Assembly: GCF_014698835.1 (NCBI RefSeq)
Contig: NZ_JACJTU010000009.1
Coordinates: 167,780 to 231,779 of the forward strand
DNA length: 64,000 bases
DNA from: Nostoc paludosum FACHB-159
GTDB taxonomy: Bacteria; Cyanobacteriota; Cyanobacteriia; Cyanobacteriales; Nostocaceae
Reading direction: 5' to 3'
Position 1 is the first letter of the stretch; each line of letters begins with the position of its first letter. Below are positions 45,505-58,252 of the stretch, piece by piece. The translations under genes were made by a program, and so were the position numbers. The notes beneath the pieces are model-generated. The model saw only the letters and a program-made list of their open reading frames with translations, did no database searches and was not told the DNA's origin.

Positions 45505-46392
45505 CTAACTATCCAGTTTGGCTCCAGGAAAATCAGAAAAAGCCTTATCAAAATATTTTGCTAATTGAATATCTCGGTCAGAGATTTGATGACCAATATC
45601 CCAAGTTGTTAGATAGACTCTAACAGTTCGCCAAACATTTTCCCATCGAGGATGGTGAAGTGCAATATCACACCCAGGTGCAACCTGATTCATAAATTCG
45701 ATGGCATAGCGGAAACTTTTGAAGTTGTAGTGGCGAAAAATTTCAACACGCACTTTAGTTGAATCTTCGGGAAGCGGACTAACTACTTTTTTCCATTTTG
45801 ATAAGTTACCACTGAGTGCAATCTGAAGTTTCTCATCACTAATTGGTTCCGGTTTTTCTGGGTGAGGAGTGGGGTAGATTCCCCAGGGATTCTTGCTTTT
45901 AAGGGAACGTTCACTCTTTTTATTTTGATCCGTAACTAATCTTAATTGCTCAAGAACAAGCTTGATGTCATGATCCCAATATGCATCCCGAATATCTACT
46001 GCCTGTCTTTTAGTTAAGGCACTAATTGATGTAGGCAACTTATTAGAGGGAGGCATTTTAGCACCCCTAATTAATAACGGTAGTAATTTTTTATCCTCAC
46101 GAAGTGCAAACTCAATTTCCCGACGAACCCAATCATCTTCTTGATCTATACGACGCAACCCAAATTCATCACTAATGCGAATCCATTCAGTACCTATAAC
46201 TACGATGACAATTTGAGCCTTTTGCAAAGAATCTTCCAGTTCTTGTGGCCATTGTGTTCCAGGTTCAATGGAAGATGTATCCATGAATACAGTACCTTTT
46301 CCTAGCTCTTGAAGAATAGTACTGTGCAAACGTCCAGCTTCGGCAGCACTATCAGCTCTTCGATAACTGATAAAAATTGGTGCATTAAGCAT
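45505..46392 (-). CDS. TIR domain fused to a pterin-4a-carbinolamine-dehydratase-like domain
   Basis: 295 aa from ATG 46392 (MLNAPIFISYRRADSAAEAG). Residues 1-145 are a bacterial TIR domain: FISYRRADS, VFMDTSSIEPG, IVVIGTEW and WVRREIEFALRE, whose Glu (about 92) is at the place of the NADase catalytic Glu. After a linker, residues about 185-285 match pterin dehydratase (PCD/DCoH): WKKV, FRHYNFKSFRYAIEFMNQVA, HHPRWENVWRTVRVYLTTWDIGH and SDRDIQLAK. The family motif H-H-P...[YWF]...[HW]...D is complete. TIR domains act as NAD-consuming effectors or adaptors in immunity; the partner domain could sense a pterin or drive oligomerisation. This is inference. Confidence 0.82.
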   Translation of the reverse strand: MLNAPIFISYRRADSAAEAGRLHSTILQELGKGTVFMDTSSIEPGTQWPQELEDSLQKAQIVIVVIGTEWIRISDEFGLRRIDQEDDWVRREIEFALREDKKLLPLLIRGAKMPPSNKLPTSISALTKRQAVDIRDAYWDHDIKLVLEQLRLVTDQNKKSERSLKSKNPWGIYPTPHPEKPEPISDEKLQIALSGNLSKWKKVVSPLPEDSTKVRVEIFRHYNFKSFRYAIEFMNQVAPGCDIALHHPRWENVWRTVRVYLTTWDIGHQISDRDIQLAKYFDKAFSDFPGAKLDS

Positions 46393-46534
46393 AAGCAATA
46401 GAAACTTACTGTTCTTCTTGACTGAGTGCTAAATAAACATGTTGAAATATCAAAATTGCGTATAACGAACAAATATTATACGCAAGATTTAAATCGTTAA
46501 AAGAAATTGTATTTTAATTTCCAAGATTTAATAA

Positions 46535-48262
46535 CTAATACTTCCGTTCTTTTGGCTCAAACATAGTAATCGCTACAGGCCGATATTGTATATCAATTCC
46601 CGCTGGTGAATAGTAAGCCATTGTGTGTTTGAGAAAGTTAGCATCATCTCGGTCGGAATAATCTTCGCGGAAGTGTGCGCCGCGGCTTTCTTGGCGATTT
46701 AGGGCTGAGGCCAAAATCGTCTGTCCCACTACCATTAAACTTCGCAGTTCCAAGGCTTCTACAAGTTCCGTATTCCAGCAACTACCTTTGTCATCTAAAT
46801 AAATTTGGGGATATCGCTGTTGGATTTCTTCTAGTTTTTGTAACCCTTCACTCATTAATGCCTCAGTGCGGAAAACACCGCAGTACTCAGTCATACAATC
46901 TTGGAAGGCTTGACGGACTTGGTTAATGCGATATTGTCCTGGTTGTTCTAGTAAAGCTTGAATTTGTTGCTTGGCTTCGTTGAGGTAGCGTTGCTCATCC
47001 ACAGAGGGCAATTTACGTTTTTGGACAAATTGGGCGATCGCCGCCCCAGTGCGTTTGCCATAAACTACACATTCTAATAGCGAATTACTACCTAAGCGAT
47101 TTGCTCCGTGGACAGAAACACAAGCTGTTTCCCCAGCAGCATAGAACCCCTCAACTAAACCATCACCACTACTGCGGACTTGACCTTCAGTGTTAACTGG
47201 GATACCACCCATACAATAATGAATTGTCGGGCGCACTGGCATAGGTTGAGTTACAGCGTCAACACCCACTAGTCGATGGGCTTCTTCCCAACAGAAGGGA
47301 ACGCGACTCATAATTTTTTCTTTACCCATGTGCCGCAGATCCAAATAGACAAAGGGGCCACCAGCACTACCGTCGAGATGGATACCACGCCCTGCGCGAA
47401 TTTCGTAGGCGATCGCCCGTGAGGTAATATCACGAGGAGCCAGTTCCATGCGACTAGGTGCGTAGTTAGCCATAAAGCGATCGCCTTCGCTATTAATCAA
47501 ATACGCCCCTTCCCCGCGTACTGCTTCGGAAATCAGCACCCCAACTGGATACAAACCTGTCGGGTGGAATTGCACGAACTCCATATCTTCTAAGGGCAAA
47601 CCGGCGATCGCGGTCATAGCCAAACCATCACCTGAAGAAGCGTAATCGTTGGAGGTGGTATTATAAACTCGGCCATAGCCGCCTGTCGCAAACATTACGG
47701 CCTTAGACCGTACAACCTCAACATGCCCATCCAACAAATGGAACATCACCACGCCCTTGGCCTGCCCCTCTTCTAAAATGAGACGCATCACGTACCACTC
47801 TTCATAAACTTGCACGCCATAGCGCCGCAGGTTGTTAACCAATTCATGCAAAATTGCGTGACCAGTTTTGTCTGCGGCGTAGCAAGTCCGGTTATGGGAA
47901 TGTCCGCCAAAAGCCCGTTGAGCAATGCGACCATCGGGTAACCGCGAGAACAAAACGCCCATGTGTTCCAAGTCGATTACCACATCTGGCGCTTCCTGGG
48001 CGAGAATTGCCACGGCATCTTGATCTGCTAAATAGTCAGAACCCTTAACAGTGTCAAAAGCGTGTGCCTCCCAGCTATCTTCTGAATCAACATTTTTCAG
48101 CGACGCAGCCATACCACCTTGGGCTGCCACCGAGTGGGAACGAATGGGATGGGTTTTGGCAACCACAGCAACATTTAAACTACGGTCAGTGCGGGCAATT
48201 TCCACAGCAGCGCGACATCCTGCCAATCCACCGCCAACAATAATCACATCATGTTCCAGCAT
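46535..48262 (-). CDS. sdhA: succinate dehydrogenase / fumarate reductase flavoprotein subunit
   Basis: 575 aa. [19 protein letters not shown] is the FAD-binding Rossmann motif; [12 protein letters not shown] holds the His that binds FAD covalently in the family; and the active site includes [17 protein letters not shown] and HYCMGGIP. It oxidises succinate to fumarate and feeds electrons to the plastoquinone pool in the thylakoid membrane. The iron-sulfur subunit is not adjacent, as is usual in cyanobacteria. Confidence 0.95.
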   Translation of the reverse strand: MLEHDVIIVGGGLAGCRAAVEIARTDRSLNVAVVAKTHPIRSHSVAAQGGMAASLKNVDSEDSWEAHAFDTVKGSDYLADQDAVAILAQEAPDVVIDLEHMGVLFSRLPDGRIAQRAFGGHSHNRTCYAADKTGHAILHELVNNLRRYGVQVYEEWYVMRLILEEGQAKGVVMFHLLDGHVEVVRSKAVMFATGGYGRVYNTTSNDYASSGDGLAMTAIAGLPLEDMEFVQFHPTGLYPVGVLISEAVRGEGAYLINSEGDRFMANYAPSRMELAPRDITSRAIAYEIRAGRGIHLDGSAGGPFVYLDLRHMGKEKIMSRVPFCWEEAHRLVGVDAVTQPMPVRPTIHYCMGGIPVNTEGQVRSSGDGLVEGFYAAGETACVSVHGANRLGSNSLLECVVYGKRTGAAIAQFVQKRKLPSVDEQRYLNEAKQQIQALLEQPGQYRINQVRQAFQDCMTEYCGVFRTEALMSEGLQKLEEIQQRYPQIYLDDKGSCWNTELVEALELRSLMVVGQTILASALNRQESRGAHFREDYSDRDDANFLKHTMAYYSPAGIDIQYRPVAITMFEPKERKY

Positions 48263-48693
48263 TATTTAGCCCCCGACTGCAAACCACTGCTGTTCTATTG
48301 TAGAAACCTGATGAAAGCCTTTTTCAATTGATTGAACTAGCTTGAAAAAGGAGCAGGGAATGAGGAGTACGGCAGAAAACCTTTTTGATGTTTGGTTGTG
48401 CAATTTTCCCGACTTTCTTAACTATCCATCTCTATAAAAAAATTCCCTGCCCATAGACAGGGATGTTATTACAAATTTTGAAGTTAGATGGTTATGTAAT
48501 AAATCACACAGCAAGGTCATGAAAATAACTTCTTCCCTACTCCGTACAGACGCGTAGACGCTCGAAGAGCGGCTTCTCGTAAGAATATAATCGCGTCTTT
48601 ACCGACTCCCTATTTTCAAGAAAAAAGTTAAAAATTCAGAATTAACAGCCAGATCCTGTGACTCCTAACTCTTAATTCTTAACTCTTAACTTA
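48263..48693. other. 431-bp spacer with terminator and dispersed repeats
   Basis: Contains the hairpin at 48436-48463, a GC-rich repeat around 48549-48577 (GACGCGTAGACGCTCGAAGA) and TAACTCT heptamers at 48660-48690. No gene seen. Confidence 0.5.
48436..48463 (-). terminator. intrinsic terminator
   Basis: On the minus strand CCCTG TCTATGGG CAGGG is followed by AATTTTTTT. It lies downstream of the gene ending at 48694. Confidence 0.65.
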
Positions 48694-49011
48694 TTAGCTA
48701 GTTAGTTGTACAGGTTTTTGCTGAGACACATTACCTGGTATGGGTTCCGTTTTGGTTCCAGGTTCTACAGGAACTACTTCAATATGATTTAACAATGTAG
48801 TCACAAACGCAAACAGCAAGAAAGGCAGCGATAGCAGAACAACGAGACCTACTGTTGCTAAAGCGTATACCGGCTTTTTAGCACCCATTAGTGCCAAGGC
48901 TGATGCCAAACTGAGGGTAATTGTAATTAACCAAACAATTATTTGACCGTAGATATCACCAAAGGTCAGGGTACAGACATAGCGATAGTTTTGAATATTA
49001 TTTCCGCTCAT
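48694..49011 (-). CDS. small membrane protein of unknown function
   Basis: 105 aa from ATG 49011. Two hydrophobic segments (about 17-40 and 46-72) separated by MGAKKPVY, then a hydrophilic Pro/Thr-rich tail (VPVEPGTKTEPIPGN). No family recognised. Likely an integral membrane protein. The terminator-like hairpin follows some 230 bp downstream. Confidence 0.65.
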   Translation of the reverse strand: MSGNNIQNYRYVCTLTFGDIYGQIIVWLITITLSLASALALMGAKKPVYALATVGLVVLLSLPFLLFAFVTTLLNHIEVVPVEPGTKTEPIPGNVSQQKPVQLTS

Positions 49012-49014
49012 CAC

Positions 49015-49728
49015 ATTTGCCTCAAGTGTCTCCTATAGGTTCTACCTTAAAACTATGTTTGGCTTGCAGACAATTTCTAAATATTTTTGCAAGGTTCGTA
49101 ATATAAGTTCATATTTACTGTTTTTATTATATAAAGGAAATTTTTAGAGCGGATTAGGGAATATTGATCTGAAGTTGAAGTTACAGATTTAAAGCCTAAC
49201 TCAAATTAGCTAAGGAATAGTTGTGGCAGACTGTAACTCTGTGCGATCGCTCATCAGTGAAAATTGATAGCTAATTGTTGATAGGTTACAGTTTTTCTTT
49301 TAAATCTGAACACTAAAATCAACCGCATTACAGGAGTAGTTGGAGTTATAATAACCAAGTTTCCAGTAACAGCAGAAATGCCAACTTAGTTGTCGAATTA
49401 AAGACTGAGAAAGTTTTATCTTGGGGGAATCTAAGCTTTTACTTAAATTGATGATTGCTTCCTTTGTAAGTAGAAGCTTTGCTCTCAAGCACAAAAAATA
49501 TAATAGCAGGTAAAACCTGGATAATTTTTGTCATCTGTTAAATTCCGGATATTTAGGATGTAGTAATTGATTATTTGCTACTTCTTGTTAAGTAAATAAA
49601 TCCATCAAAACCAGGATGTAAAAACCGATTTTTTGATGTTAAATTTTGAGTATTGTCCGAATTTGTTGACTCAAATCAACAAAACCCTTTATTTTTCGCG
49701 ACAATAATTGTTTTAGGAGTGAGTGAAC
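49015..49728. other. 714-bp AT-rich spacer
   Basis: No credible gene on either strand; open frames within are short and of unlikely composition. AGGAG at 49715-49719 is the ribosome site of the next gene. Confidence 0.5.
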
Positions 49729-50529
49729 GTGAATACTAGTTTTCTTCGTAAAGGTGTTTTTTGGTTACCAAGTATAGCTGCTCTGACAGTCCTGAGTAGC
49801 GGCTTATCTGCTATTGCCCAGACAGTCGATCCGGTAAACACTCAGCCATTGACGGAGGCTCCAGCAGCTGTAGTGTCTGGCAATGAATTAAGTACTGAAT
49901 TAGAGACTACAGAAACAACTGAACCATCAACAGTAGCAAATGTAACTAAGCTCCAGCAGTTTTCTCATGGTGGGACAGAGGAAACCCTCACACCCATTCC
50001 AGGGACAGTGGCAACTTCATCTGCAACGCTTAATTCTCAGCCTGTGCAAGTAAATTCTCAACCATCTGACCCCAGAGTGGCACAATCAGATATCGATCTA
50101 GGTACAACTACCCGTGGCGGTAGCAGCTATGTTGGGGTTGCTGCCAACATTGGTTTGAGTGGTGACAGTTCAGCTTTAGGCGATGGCAATTTTGCGGTAA
50201 TCAGCAAAGTCGGCTTAACAAATACTATATCAGTCCGGCCATCCGCGATATTTGGTGACAACACCACAATTTTACTTCCGGTCACCTATGATTTTTCCTT
50301 CCAGTCAACAGATCCTTTTAAGGAACCGTTAGCCATTGCACCTTACGTAGGAGTGGGTGCAGCTTGGAAAACTGGCGATGATTCTGAATTTGCCTTTTTA
50401 GTATCTGGTGGCATCGATGTGCCTCTAAATTCTCAATTTACGGCAACAGCGTCTGTGAATGCGGGATTTTTCGATCAAACTGATGTGGGCTTGTTATTAG
50501 GTGTTGGTTACAACTTCAATGGCTTTTAA
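49729..50529 (+). CDS. secreted protein with outer-membrane beta-barrel-like C-terminus
   Basis: 266 aa from GTG 49729, nine bases after AGGAG; a GTG two codons upstream is also in frame. The signal peptide is RKGVFWLPSIAALTVLSSG with AIAQ as likely cleavage site. A Thr/Ser/Glu/Gln-rich low-complexity stretch (about 30-115) is followed by alternating strand patterns (SSYVGVAANIGLSGDS, PYVGVGAAWKTGDDSEFAFL, GFFDQTDVGLLLGVGYNFNGF) that end in aromatic Phe, as in outer-membrane barrels. The likely place is the periplasm or outer membrane. Confidence 0.75.
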   Translation: MNTSFLRKGVFWLPSIAALTVLSSGLSAIAQTVDPVNTQPLTEAPAAVVSGNELSTELETTETTEPSTVANVTKLQQFSHGGTEETLTPIPGTVATSSATLNSQPVQVNSQPSDPRVAQSDIDLGTTTRGGSSYVGVAANIGLSGDSSALGDGNFAVISKVGLTNTISVRPSAIFGDNTTILLPVTYDFSFQSTDPFKEPLAIAPYVGVGAAWKTGDDSEFAFLVSGGIDVPLNSQFTATASVNAGFFDQTDVGLLLGVGYNFNGF

Positions 50530-50573
50530 AAGTTAGGAGTTAGGAGTTAGGAGTTAGGAGTTAGGAGTTAGGA
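50529..50573. repeat. tandem heptamers (AGTTAGG)n
   Basis: About six copies of AGTTAGG directly after the stop of the secreted protein gene. Its inverse, CTAACTC-type units, stands at 50696-50742, so the two can pair. Confidence 0.9.
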
Positions 50574-50695
50574 GCAAAAAATGATAACAAGCCTACTATG
50601 ATTTGTGTATTCATCGATCGCAAATTCTCCTAATTCTTGAATTCTTCTGACTCCTAAACTCTGACTTCTCAACTCTCACGTTAGAAGTTAGTACT

Positions 50696-50742
50696 CCTTA
50701 ACTCCTAACTCATAACTCCTAACTCCTAACTCTTAACTCCTC
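50696..50742. repeat. tandem heptamers (TAACTCC)n, inverted relative to 50529-50573
   Basis: Six or so units of TAACTCC/TAACTCT just after the ABC lipoprotein stop. Together with 50529-50573 it forms an inverted STRR pair between convergent genes. Confidence 0.9.
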
Positions 50743-50747
50743 ACTTT

Positions 50748-52016
50748 CTACTTAGGGGTAACTTTATCAATTACTTTGATTTTGCCGTCGTCCCCTACTG
50801 TCCAGACATCGTAAACACCGACAACATCACCGTTAGCGTCAACATCTACATTACCACTGGCTCCTTGATAGTTAATGTCTTGACCCTTTTGCAGCAACTT
50901 CAATCCCTCGCAGACATCGGTAACTTCTGTACCAGGGCCGTCAGCAACTTCACGGATATGCTTGGCTATACCAGCCCCTGTATTTTCTTTAGCGGCTTGG
51001 GCTGCCAATACTAATAAAGCAGTAGCATCCCAAGATTGGGGAGCAAATTCGCCTGGTGAACCCCCTTTTTTCTCTTTCCAAAGCTTTTTGAAAGCCTCTA
51101 ATGCTTTACCATCAGAACCAGGTACTGTGCCGATGATTCCAGATGCAATGAATTTCCCATCGCTACCTTTGCCGACTTGGCCGGGGAATTCGTCTGATTT
51201 CATCCCATCTGTGAGCATCACCTGTACGCCTTTGCTTAGACCTTGCTGATATGCTGACTTCAGCAGCAAGCTACCTGTTTCTACGTAAAAAACTCCCAAG
51301 ACTGCATCGGGTTTCCCACCGAAAGCAGCGGTGGCTTCAGTTTCAAAGGTAGTTGCTTTGGGGTCGTAACGCACAGGATTTTTTTTGTTAACTACGGTTC
51401 CGCCTAATTTTTCAAAAGCTTGAACAAATGCTTTTTCAAAGCCGACACCATAGTCGTTATTAATTACGACGGTAGATACTCGCTTGAAACCTTTTTTAGT
51501 GGCGAGTTGGGCTAAAGCTGGCCCTTGGTAGCTATCAGGCGGAACTGTACGTGCCCAAAAACCTTTGAAATCGCCTTTTTGTGCCTTTTCTGTAAATACA
51601 GGGCTGGTGCTACCTGGTGAAATCAACATCACTTGATTTTGAGCAGCAATTGAAACAGCGGCTGTGGAGACACTGCTAGCAAAAGAGCCAACGACACCTG
51701 CAACTTTATCTACTGATGCGAGTTTAGCCATACCAGCAGCACCGGCTTTTGGGTCTGTTTGGTCGTCTACAGCAACAAGGGTAACAGGTTGGCCGTTTAC
51801 ACCACCGCAAGCGTTGACGGTTTCCACTAGTAAGGGAACGCTTGGTGCCATCTGCTGCCCAATAGATGCTAAATCCCCTGTTGTGGGTAAAAGGGAACCT
51901 ATTTTTAGTCCGCTAGCTGTGGGGTTAGTTCCACCACCGCCTTCACAAGCTCCCAATAGGAACCCACTTCCCAAGGTAGCTATACTCAAGGTTAAGGCTG
52001 CACTAATTCTTCGCAT
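50748..52016 (-). CDS. ABC transporter substrate-binding lipoprotein (branched-chain/neutral amino acid type)
   Basis: 422 aa. The N-terminus MRRISAALTLSIATLGSGFL ends in the lipobox LGACEGG, so it is anchored to the outer face of the plasma membrane. The type I periplasmic-binding fold is shown by IGSLLPTTGDLASIGQQM, NACGGVNGQPVTLVAVDDQTD, VGSFASSVSTAA and VVINNDYGVGFEKAF. It belongs to the LivJ/NatB/UrtA-like family. NatB (neutral amino acid uptake) is a reasonable guess but the permease and ATPase genes are not in the window. Confidence 0.88.
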   Translation of the reverse strand: MRRISAALTLSIATLGSGFLLGACEGGGGTNPTASGLKIGSLLPTTGDLASIGQQMAPSVPLLVETVNACGGVNGQPVTLVAVDDQTDPKAGAAGMAKLASVDKVAGVVGSFASSVSTAAVSIAAQNQVMLISPGSTSPVFTEKAQKGDFKGFWARTVPPDSYQGPALAQLATKKGFKRVSTVVINNDYGVGFEKAFVQAFEKLGGTVVNKKNPVRYDPKATTFETEATAAFGGKPDAVLGVFYVETGSLLLKSAYQQGLSKGVQVMLTDGMKSDEFPGQVGKGSDGKFIASGIIGTVPGSDGKALEAFKKLWKEKKGGSPGEFAPQSWDATALLVLAAQAAKENTGAGIAKHIREVADGPGTEVTDVCEGLKLLQKGQDINYQGASGNVDVDANGDVVGVYDVWTVGDDGKIKVIDKVTPK

Positions 52017-52211
52017 AAGTTACTTTCACTCCTCAGAATATTTAGGAGCCTAAAAGTAATGTTCAAACTAGATTTAGAAGTTAGTTTGACTTTATCAGGA
52101 CTCCAAAGGATAAATCATAGCATCCCTCTGAAGGAGTAAAAGTCCTTAACATTTGTGTGAATATTTTTCTACACACAATGTAGTGCGATATGTAGCTTAA
52201 AGTCTCAAAAA

Positions 52212-52303
52212 CGGAGAGGGAGGGATTCGAACCCTCGGTACGGAGTTGCCTGCCGTACAACAGATTAGCAATCTGCCGCTTTCGACCACTCAGCCACCTC
52301 TCC
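52212..52303 (-). tRNA. tRNA-Ser(GCU), housekeeping copy
   Basis: A canonical class II cloverleaf: acceptor GGAGAGG/CCTCTCC, D-arm GGCTGAGTGG, anticodon arm GCAGA TTGCTAA TCTGT, long variable arm and GGTTCGAATCC in the T-arm. It differs from the Ser(GCU) unit in the array (59965-60054), especially in the anticodon stem. Confidence 0.97.
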
Positions 52304-52388
52304 ACGGTCACGAATAATGATGTTAGCAGATATATTGGGGAGAGTCAATAGTCATTTGTCATAATGACTAATGACCAATGACTAATTC

Positions 52389-54744
<2,356 letters not shown>

Positions 54745-55503
54745 TTAACCCTACTGCCTTTCAATATTTCTTAATGGTTTTGTCGTTCTCATTATACGTT
54801 GCAATCCGTTACATTTAGTGGTCGTTGTGCGATCGCTTTCCCAAAAAACTTGTTTAAAAGGGAATTTTGCCTGATACACACCCATCTAGGCAACCATTGT
54901 TGACAATGGCTTTACTGCCTTGATTTTATCTAGATTTAGACTACCAGATGTGGAGAAGCAAAAGTCATTACCTCTGACTAAAAAAACTAGTAATTAACTG
55001 TTGTCTCTAAGCAGTTGATTTCTTTGGTAATTCGTGTATTTGCTTTCAAGAAACACTGGGAAAAGGGAAAGGGGAAAAGGGAAAAGGATTAAATTACCGA
55101 TGTTTATTTCATTCGTAGCGCGTAGTGTGCCACCACTCTGGCTGCTCTTAAGAAACGTGGGGAGCCGGGAGTCGAGGAAAAAAAGTGTTTCTTTCATTCA
55201 TTAAGGCAGACGCCCCGCTGATGTCACGCTGCCAATAAATTAATCTGCCTTTAAGTTGCATAATCCTTAGCCTTAGAAAGACGCGGGGACACGGAGAAGG
55301 GGAGACGCTCTGATGCAATTTAAATGATTATTAGCTTACTGCTAATTCATTTCCAGGTTACTTACTGAAATACTTCTTTCAATGTAAAAATAAAGACTTT
55401 AATTTATTTCTAATTAAGTATTTTGACTGTTGTAATTGACTTAGGCTTGTGGATATTAAGTAGTAGCTAGAATTGGAGATTAGCGGCGATCGCACAACCT
55501 AAA
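54745..55503. other. 759-bp spacer, repeat-rich
   Basis: No gene seen. It holds a purine-rich low-complexity run (GGGAAAAGGGAAAGGGGAAA, 55060-55085) and several small repeat fragments. The crtP promoter should lie in the first 200 bp but could not be assigned. Confidence 0.45.
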
Positions 55504-56451
55504 CTAAATACATTTCAGTAGGGCAGCTGGTCGTAAATCGTGCTGCATCCCATAGTCAGTTCTGGCAAATTCTATTTGTAATATTAAACGATCTTGATGA
55601 GTAGGAGTAATTCCTTTATGGAAACAAAGTGGATCTTCTACAAATCCAAAACCAGCTTTGCCACAAATTTTTACTAAAGATTCCAAACCATAATAATTAA
55701 TGATATCTTCATCTTTTTCTCGTTTGCGTAGCCACAGATGTGACCATTTTTTATTATTATGGCTACCACGAACACAAACATGAGGGCCGCTGCGATCGTC
55801 TACATCAGTTAAATAGAAGAAAAATTTCAGAAAACGATAATCGTCAAGGTCGTAGTGAAACAACTGAGCAGCTTGACTTTGTTCGAGATATGTTGCGTTG
55901 CCTGAAAAACTCCACCACATCAAATTCCCTTGATGTATAGGTTCAGCATTTAAAAACGCAGCGGCTATTGCCAATAATTTTGGATCGTTTTGGAGTTTCT
56001 TTATAGCAGGGCAAAGCAAACCCGTATTAAAATAACTACCAATTGTAAAGTTTTTTTCTGACTTAGTTTGTGCTTGTTCTTTGTTATGGTAAAAGAAACC
56101 CATATCTGTTTTTCGGTTACCATAGCAAGGTGTTGAATAGGCAAATTCCACTATTTCTTGAACAATATTTTCAGGCAGTTGAATTCCCGAATATATGCCT
56201 TCAGCTTTTAGATGCTTAACAACGTCATTTACATTTAAATCTGCAAAACAAGAATTGCTTTCATTAAAATCTAATTTAGCTGAGCGTTTTAAGAAATAAA
56301 TCATAATAGCTCGTCCAATTTTAAATCGAGCAATTTTACGCATCAAAAGCCATCTAGGATTTTTAGTCAATCCTTTGTAATTTTCGTAACAAACATTATA
56401 AATTTTGGAAGTAATTCTATCGAGACAGTTATTAAATACACTTATTGACAT
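55504..56451 (-). CDS. phytanoyl-CoA dioxygenase-like Fe(II)/2-oxoglutarate enzyme
   Basis: 315 aa, ATG with GGGAGA eight bases upstream. The facial triad is probably His and Asp in LFHYDLDDYRF and the distal His in DPLCFHKGITP, followed by Arg in HQDRLILQIEFA for 2-oxoglutarate. GPHVCVRGSH is also family-typical. Residues 1-75 are basic and hydrophobic and do not match the catalytic fold. The substrate is unknown; relatives hydroxylate lipids or secondary metabolites. It is isolated, with no biosynthetic cluster around it. Confidence 0.75.
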   Translation of the reverse strand: MSISVFNNCLDRITSKIYNVCYENYKGLTKNPRWLLMRKIARFKIGRAIMIYFLKRSAKLDFNESNSCFADLNVNDVVKHLKAEGIYSGIQLPENIVQEIVEFAYSTPCYGNRKTDMGFFYHNKEQAQTKSEKNFTIGSYFNTGLLCPAIKKLQNDPKLLAIAAAFLNAEPIHQGNLMWWSFSGNATYLEQSQAAQLFHYDLDDYRFLKFFFYLTDVDDRSGPHVCVRGSHNNKKWSHLWLRKREKDEDIINYYGLESLVKICGKAGFGFVEDPLCFHKGITPTHQDRLILQIEFARTDYGMQHDLRPAALLKCI

Positions 56452-56807
56452 AAATCTCCCGATATGAAAACAACAGGATGCAATGCCTGTGGCAAAGTAC
56501 TCTTGGGTTAAAGCAAAAATGCTTTTACCGATCGCTGTTCTAGAATTACGTAAGTAATACCATGTAATTCGTACCTTAATTATTAAAAATCAATAAATAT
56601 ATTTACTTAAGAGTATATTTACCGTTTCTTAAAGTCATTTCGAGTGCTGTTAGCGGTAGCGGGGCGTTTAGCCCGTGTTGGCTGTTGAGTCAGAAGTTAT
56701 TCTATTCTCCTTGTCCTCTTGTCTGGTTTGCTCCTGCCTTCCCTAGCCCGATAAAAGTATAGGATTAGGGTTGATATTGTTTGCTACACAACTATAGGTA
56801 AAAGATT
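56452..56807. other. 356-bp spacer between divergent genes
   Basis: No gene seen. A GC-rich repeat segment (AGCGGTAGCGGGGCGTTTAG, 56651-56670) of a type scattered in Nostoc genomes lies here. Confidence 0.4.
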
Positions 56808-57896
56808 ATGGCAGGATCGCAGGAGCTAAATCGCTTTGGACACCACCTGATTCTAGGTATTTCCGGCACTACGTTAAGTGATGAAGATAAACGCGCACTC
56901 AGTGAATTAAAGCCAGTTGGGGTAATATTTTTCGCTAAGAATTTTCTTGATGGCACTCCCTATCAGGTTTGGCTAGAAAAGTTCAAGGATTTGAACAAAG
57001 AAATACGAGAATATACTGAACGTGATTCAATGTTTGTTACTTTAGATCACGAAGGCGGTCGTGTTGTTCGCACACCTTTACCGATTACACGATTTCCTCA
57101 TGCGTTGTTGTTGCGATCGCACGCTTACGAAGTAGCAAAAGCAACAGCTATTGAGCTAAAATCTCTCGGAATAAATTTATCTTGGGCGCCTGTAGCAGAT
57201 ATTTTTTCCCATCCCAATAATCCTGTAATTGGGTCTCGTGCCTTTGGTAGTACTCCGGAAACTGCTGCTCAAGATGCCCGTGAATACTACCTTGGACTTC
57301 GAGATTCCGGAATTATCGGATCTGCCAAGCATTTCCCTGGACATGGAGATACTAGCCAAGATTCTCACATCGAGCTACCAGTACTCAATTTGACCTTAGA
57401 AGATCTGCGACTTCGAGAACTTATACCTTTCAAAACTCTCATCGAAGTACAGATTCCTTTAATTATGACTGCTCATATCTTATTTCCAAAGATAGATCCT
57501 GATGTGCCAGCAACCCTTTCTCGACCTATTCTCAAAAACATACTCAGGGAAGAACTTGGCTTTGGGGGAGTCGTTGTTTCTGACGACTTAGATATGAAAG
57601 CAGTTTCAGATATGCTGACTCAAACTGGTACTATAGCGAGGTCATTTAATGCTGGCTGCGACCTATTTATTGTTTCCCGTAATATTAATTCGTCATCTAT
57701 TGAAAGAACTTATCGCATTGCTGAAGATTTTGCCGATTCTCTGGTTAACGGTAGCTTAGATGAATCAGTTGTGGAAGCAGCTAGAGAAAGAATTGAAAAA
57801 CTACTGGCAGTAACACCGCAATATCCCGTCCAGGCTTTGGATAAAGATGTATTATTGCAACATGCTCAACTAGCGATCGCCAGTTCCTATTCATAA
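56808..57896 (+). CDS. nagZ: glycoside hydrolase family 3 beta-N-acetylhexosaminidase
   Basis: 362 aa. The NagZ hallmarks are KHFPGHGDTSQDSH (catalytic His/Asp dyad loop) and VVVSDDLDMKAVSDM with the nucleophile Asp. DHEGGRVVRTPLPITRFP is the substrate region. No signal peptide, so it works in the cytoplasm, removing GlcNAc from muropeptides in cell-wall recycling. Monocistronic. The start at 56808 is the only good ATG. Confidence 0.93.
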   Translation: MAGSQELNRFGHHLILGISGTTLSDEDKRALSELKPVGVIFFAKNFLDGTPYQVWLEKFKDLNKEIREYTERDSMFVTLDHEGGRVVRTPLPITRFPHALLLRSHAYEVAKATAIELKSLGINLSWAPVADIFSHPNNPVIGSRAFGSTPETAAQDAREYYLGLRDSGIIGSAKHFPGHGDTSQDSHIELPVLNLTLEDLRLRELIPFKTLIEVQIPLIMTAHILFPKIDPDVPATLSRPILKNILREELGFGGVVVSDDLDMKAVSDMLTQTGTIARSFNAGCDLFIVSRNINSSSIERTYRIAEDFADSLVNGSLDESVVEAARERIEKLLAVTPQYPVQALDKDVLLQHAQLAIASSYS

Positions 57897-58024
57897 TCCA
57901 ACGTGCATTCAAGTAGTATATTACCAATCGCCAAAAGCCTAGCTAGGATTGCATTTCTTAATTTTGAATTTTGAGTCGCACCTTTGGTCGGCTATAAGCA
58001 CAACTTGAATTTTGAATTCCTAAA

Positions 58025-58095
58025 TGGGTGGTATAGGGGTCGAACCTATTTCTGCGGGTTAAAAGCCCGCTGCACAGCCGGTATGCCAACCACCC
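58025..58095 (-). tRNA. tRNA-Lys(UUU), last unit of the array
   Basis: Acceptor GGGTGGT/ACCACCC, anticodon arm GCGGG CTTTTAA CCCGC, T-arm ATAGG TTCGACC CCTAT. The D-arm is slightly short. Confidence 0.88.
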
Positions 58096-58174
58096 TAGTG
58101 AATTTGAATCAAGAAATGAGCAAGTGCGATCGTATTACATCGCAAAATCTGTAATACGAACACTACATATCAAT

Positions 58175-58245
58175 CCACCAGGGAGGTACTGCCCCTCCTA
58201 TTTCTGTGTTATCAGCACAGCGCCTCGCTTTTCGGCTCCAGGTGG
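58175..58245 (-). tRNA. tRNA-Ile(GAU)-like unit with aberrant loops
   Basis: Acceptor CCACCTG/CTGGTGG (one T-T mismatch) and anticodon arm CTGTG CTGATAA CACAG are intact, but the T-loop reads GGCAGTA with no TTC, and the D-loop has no GG pair. It may be a pseudogene or a non-translating tRNA-like unit. Confidence 0.6.
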
Positions 58246-58252
58246 AAAAAGT

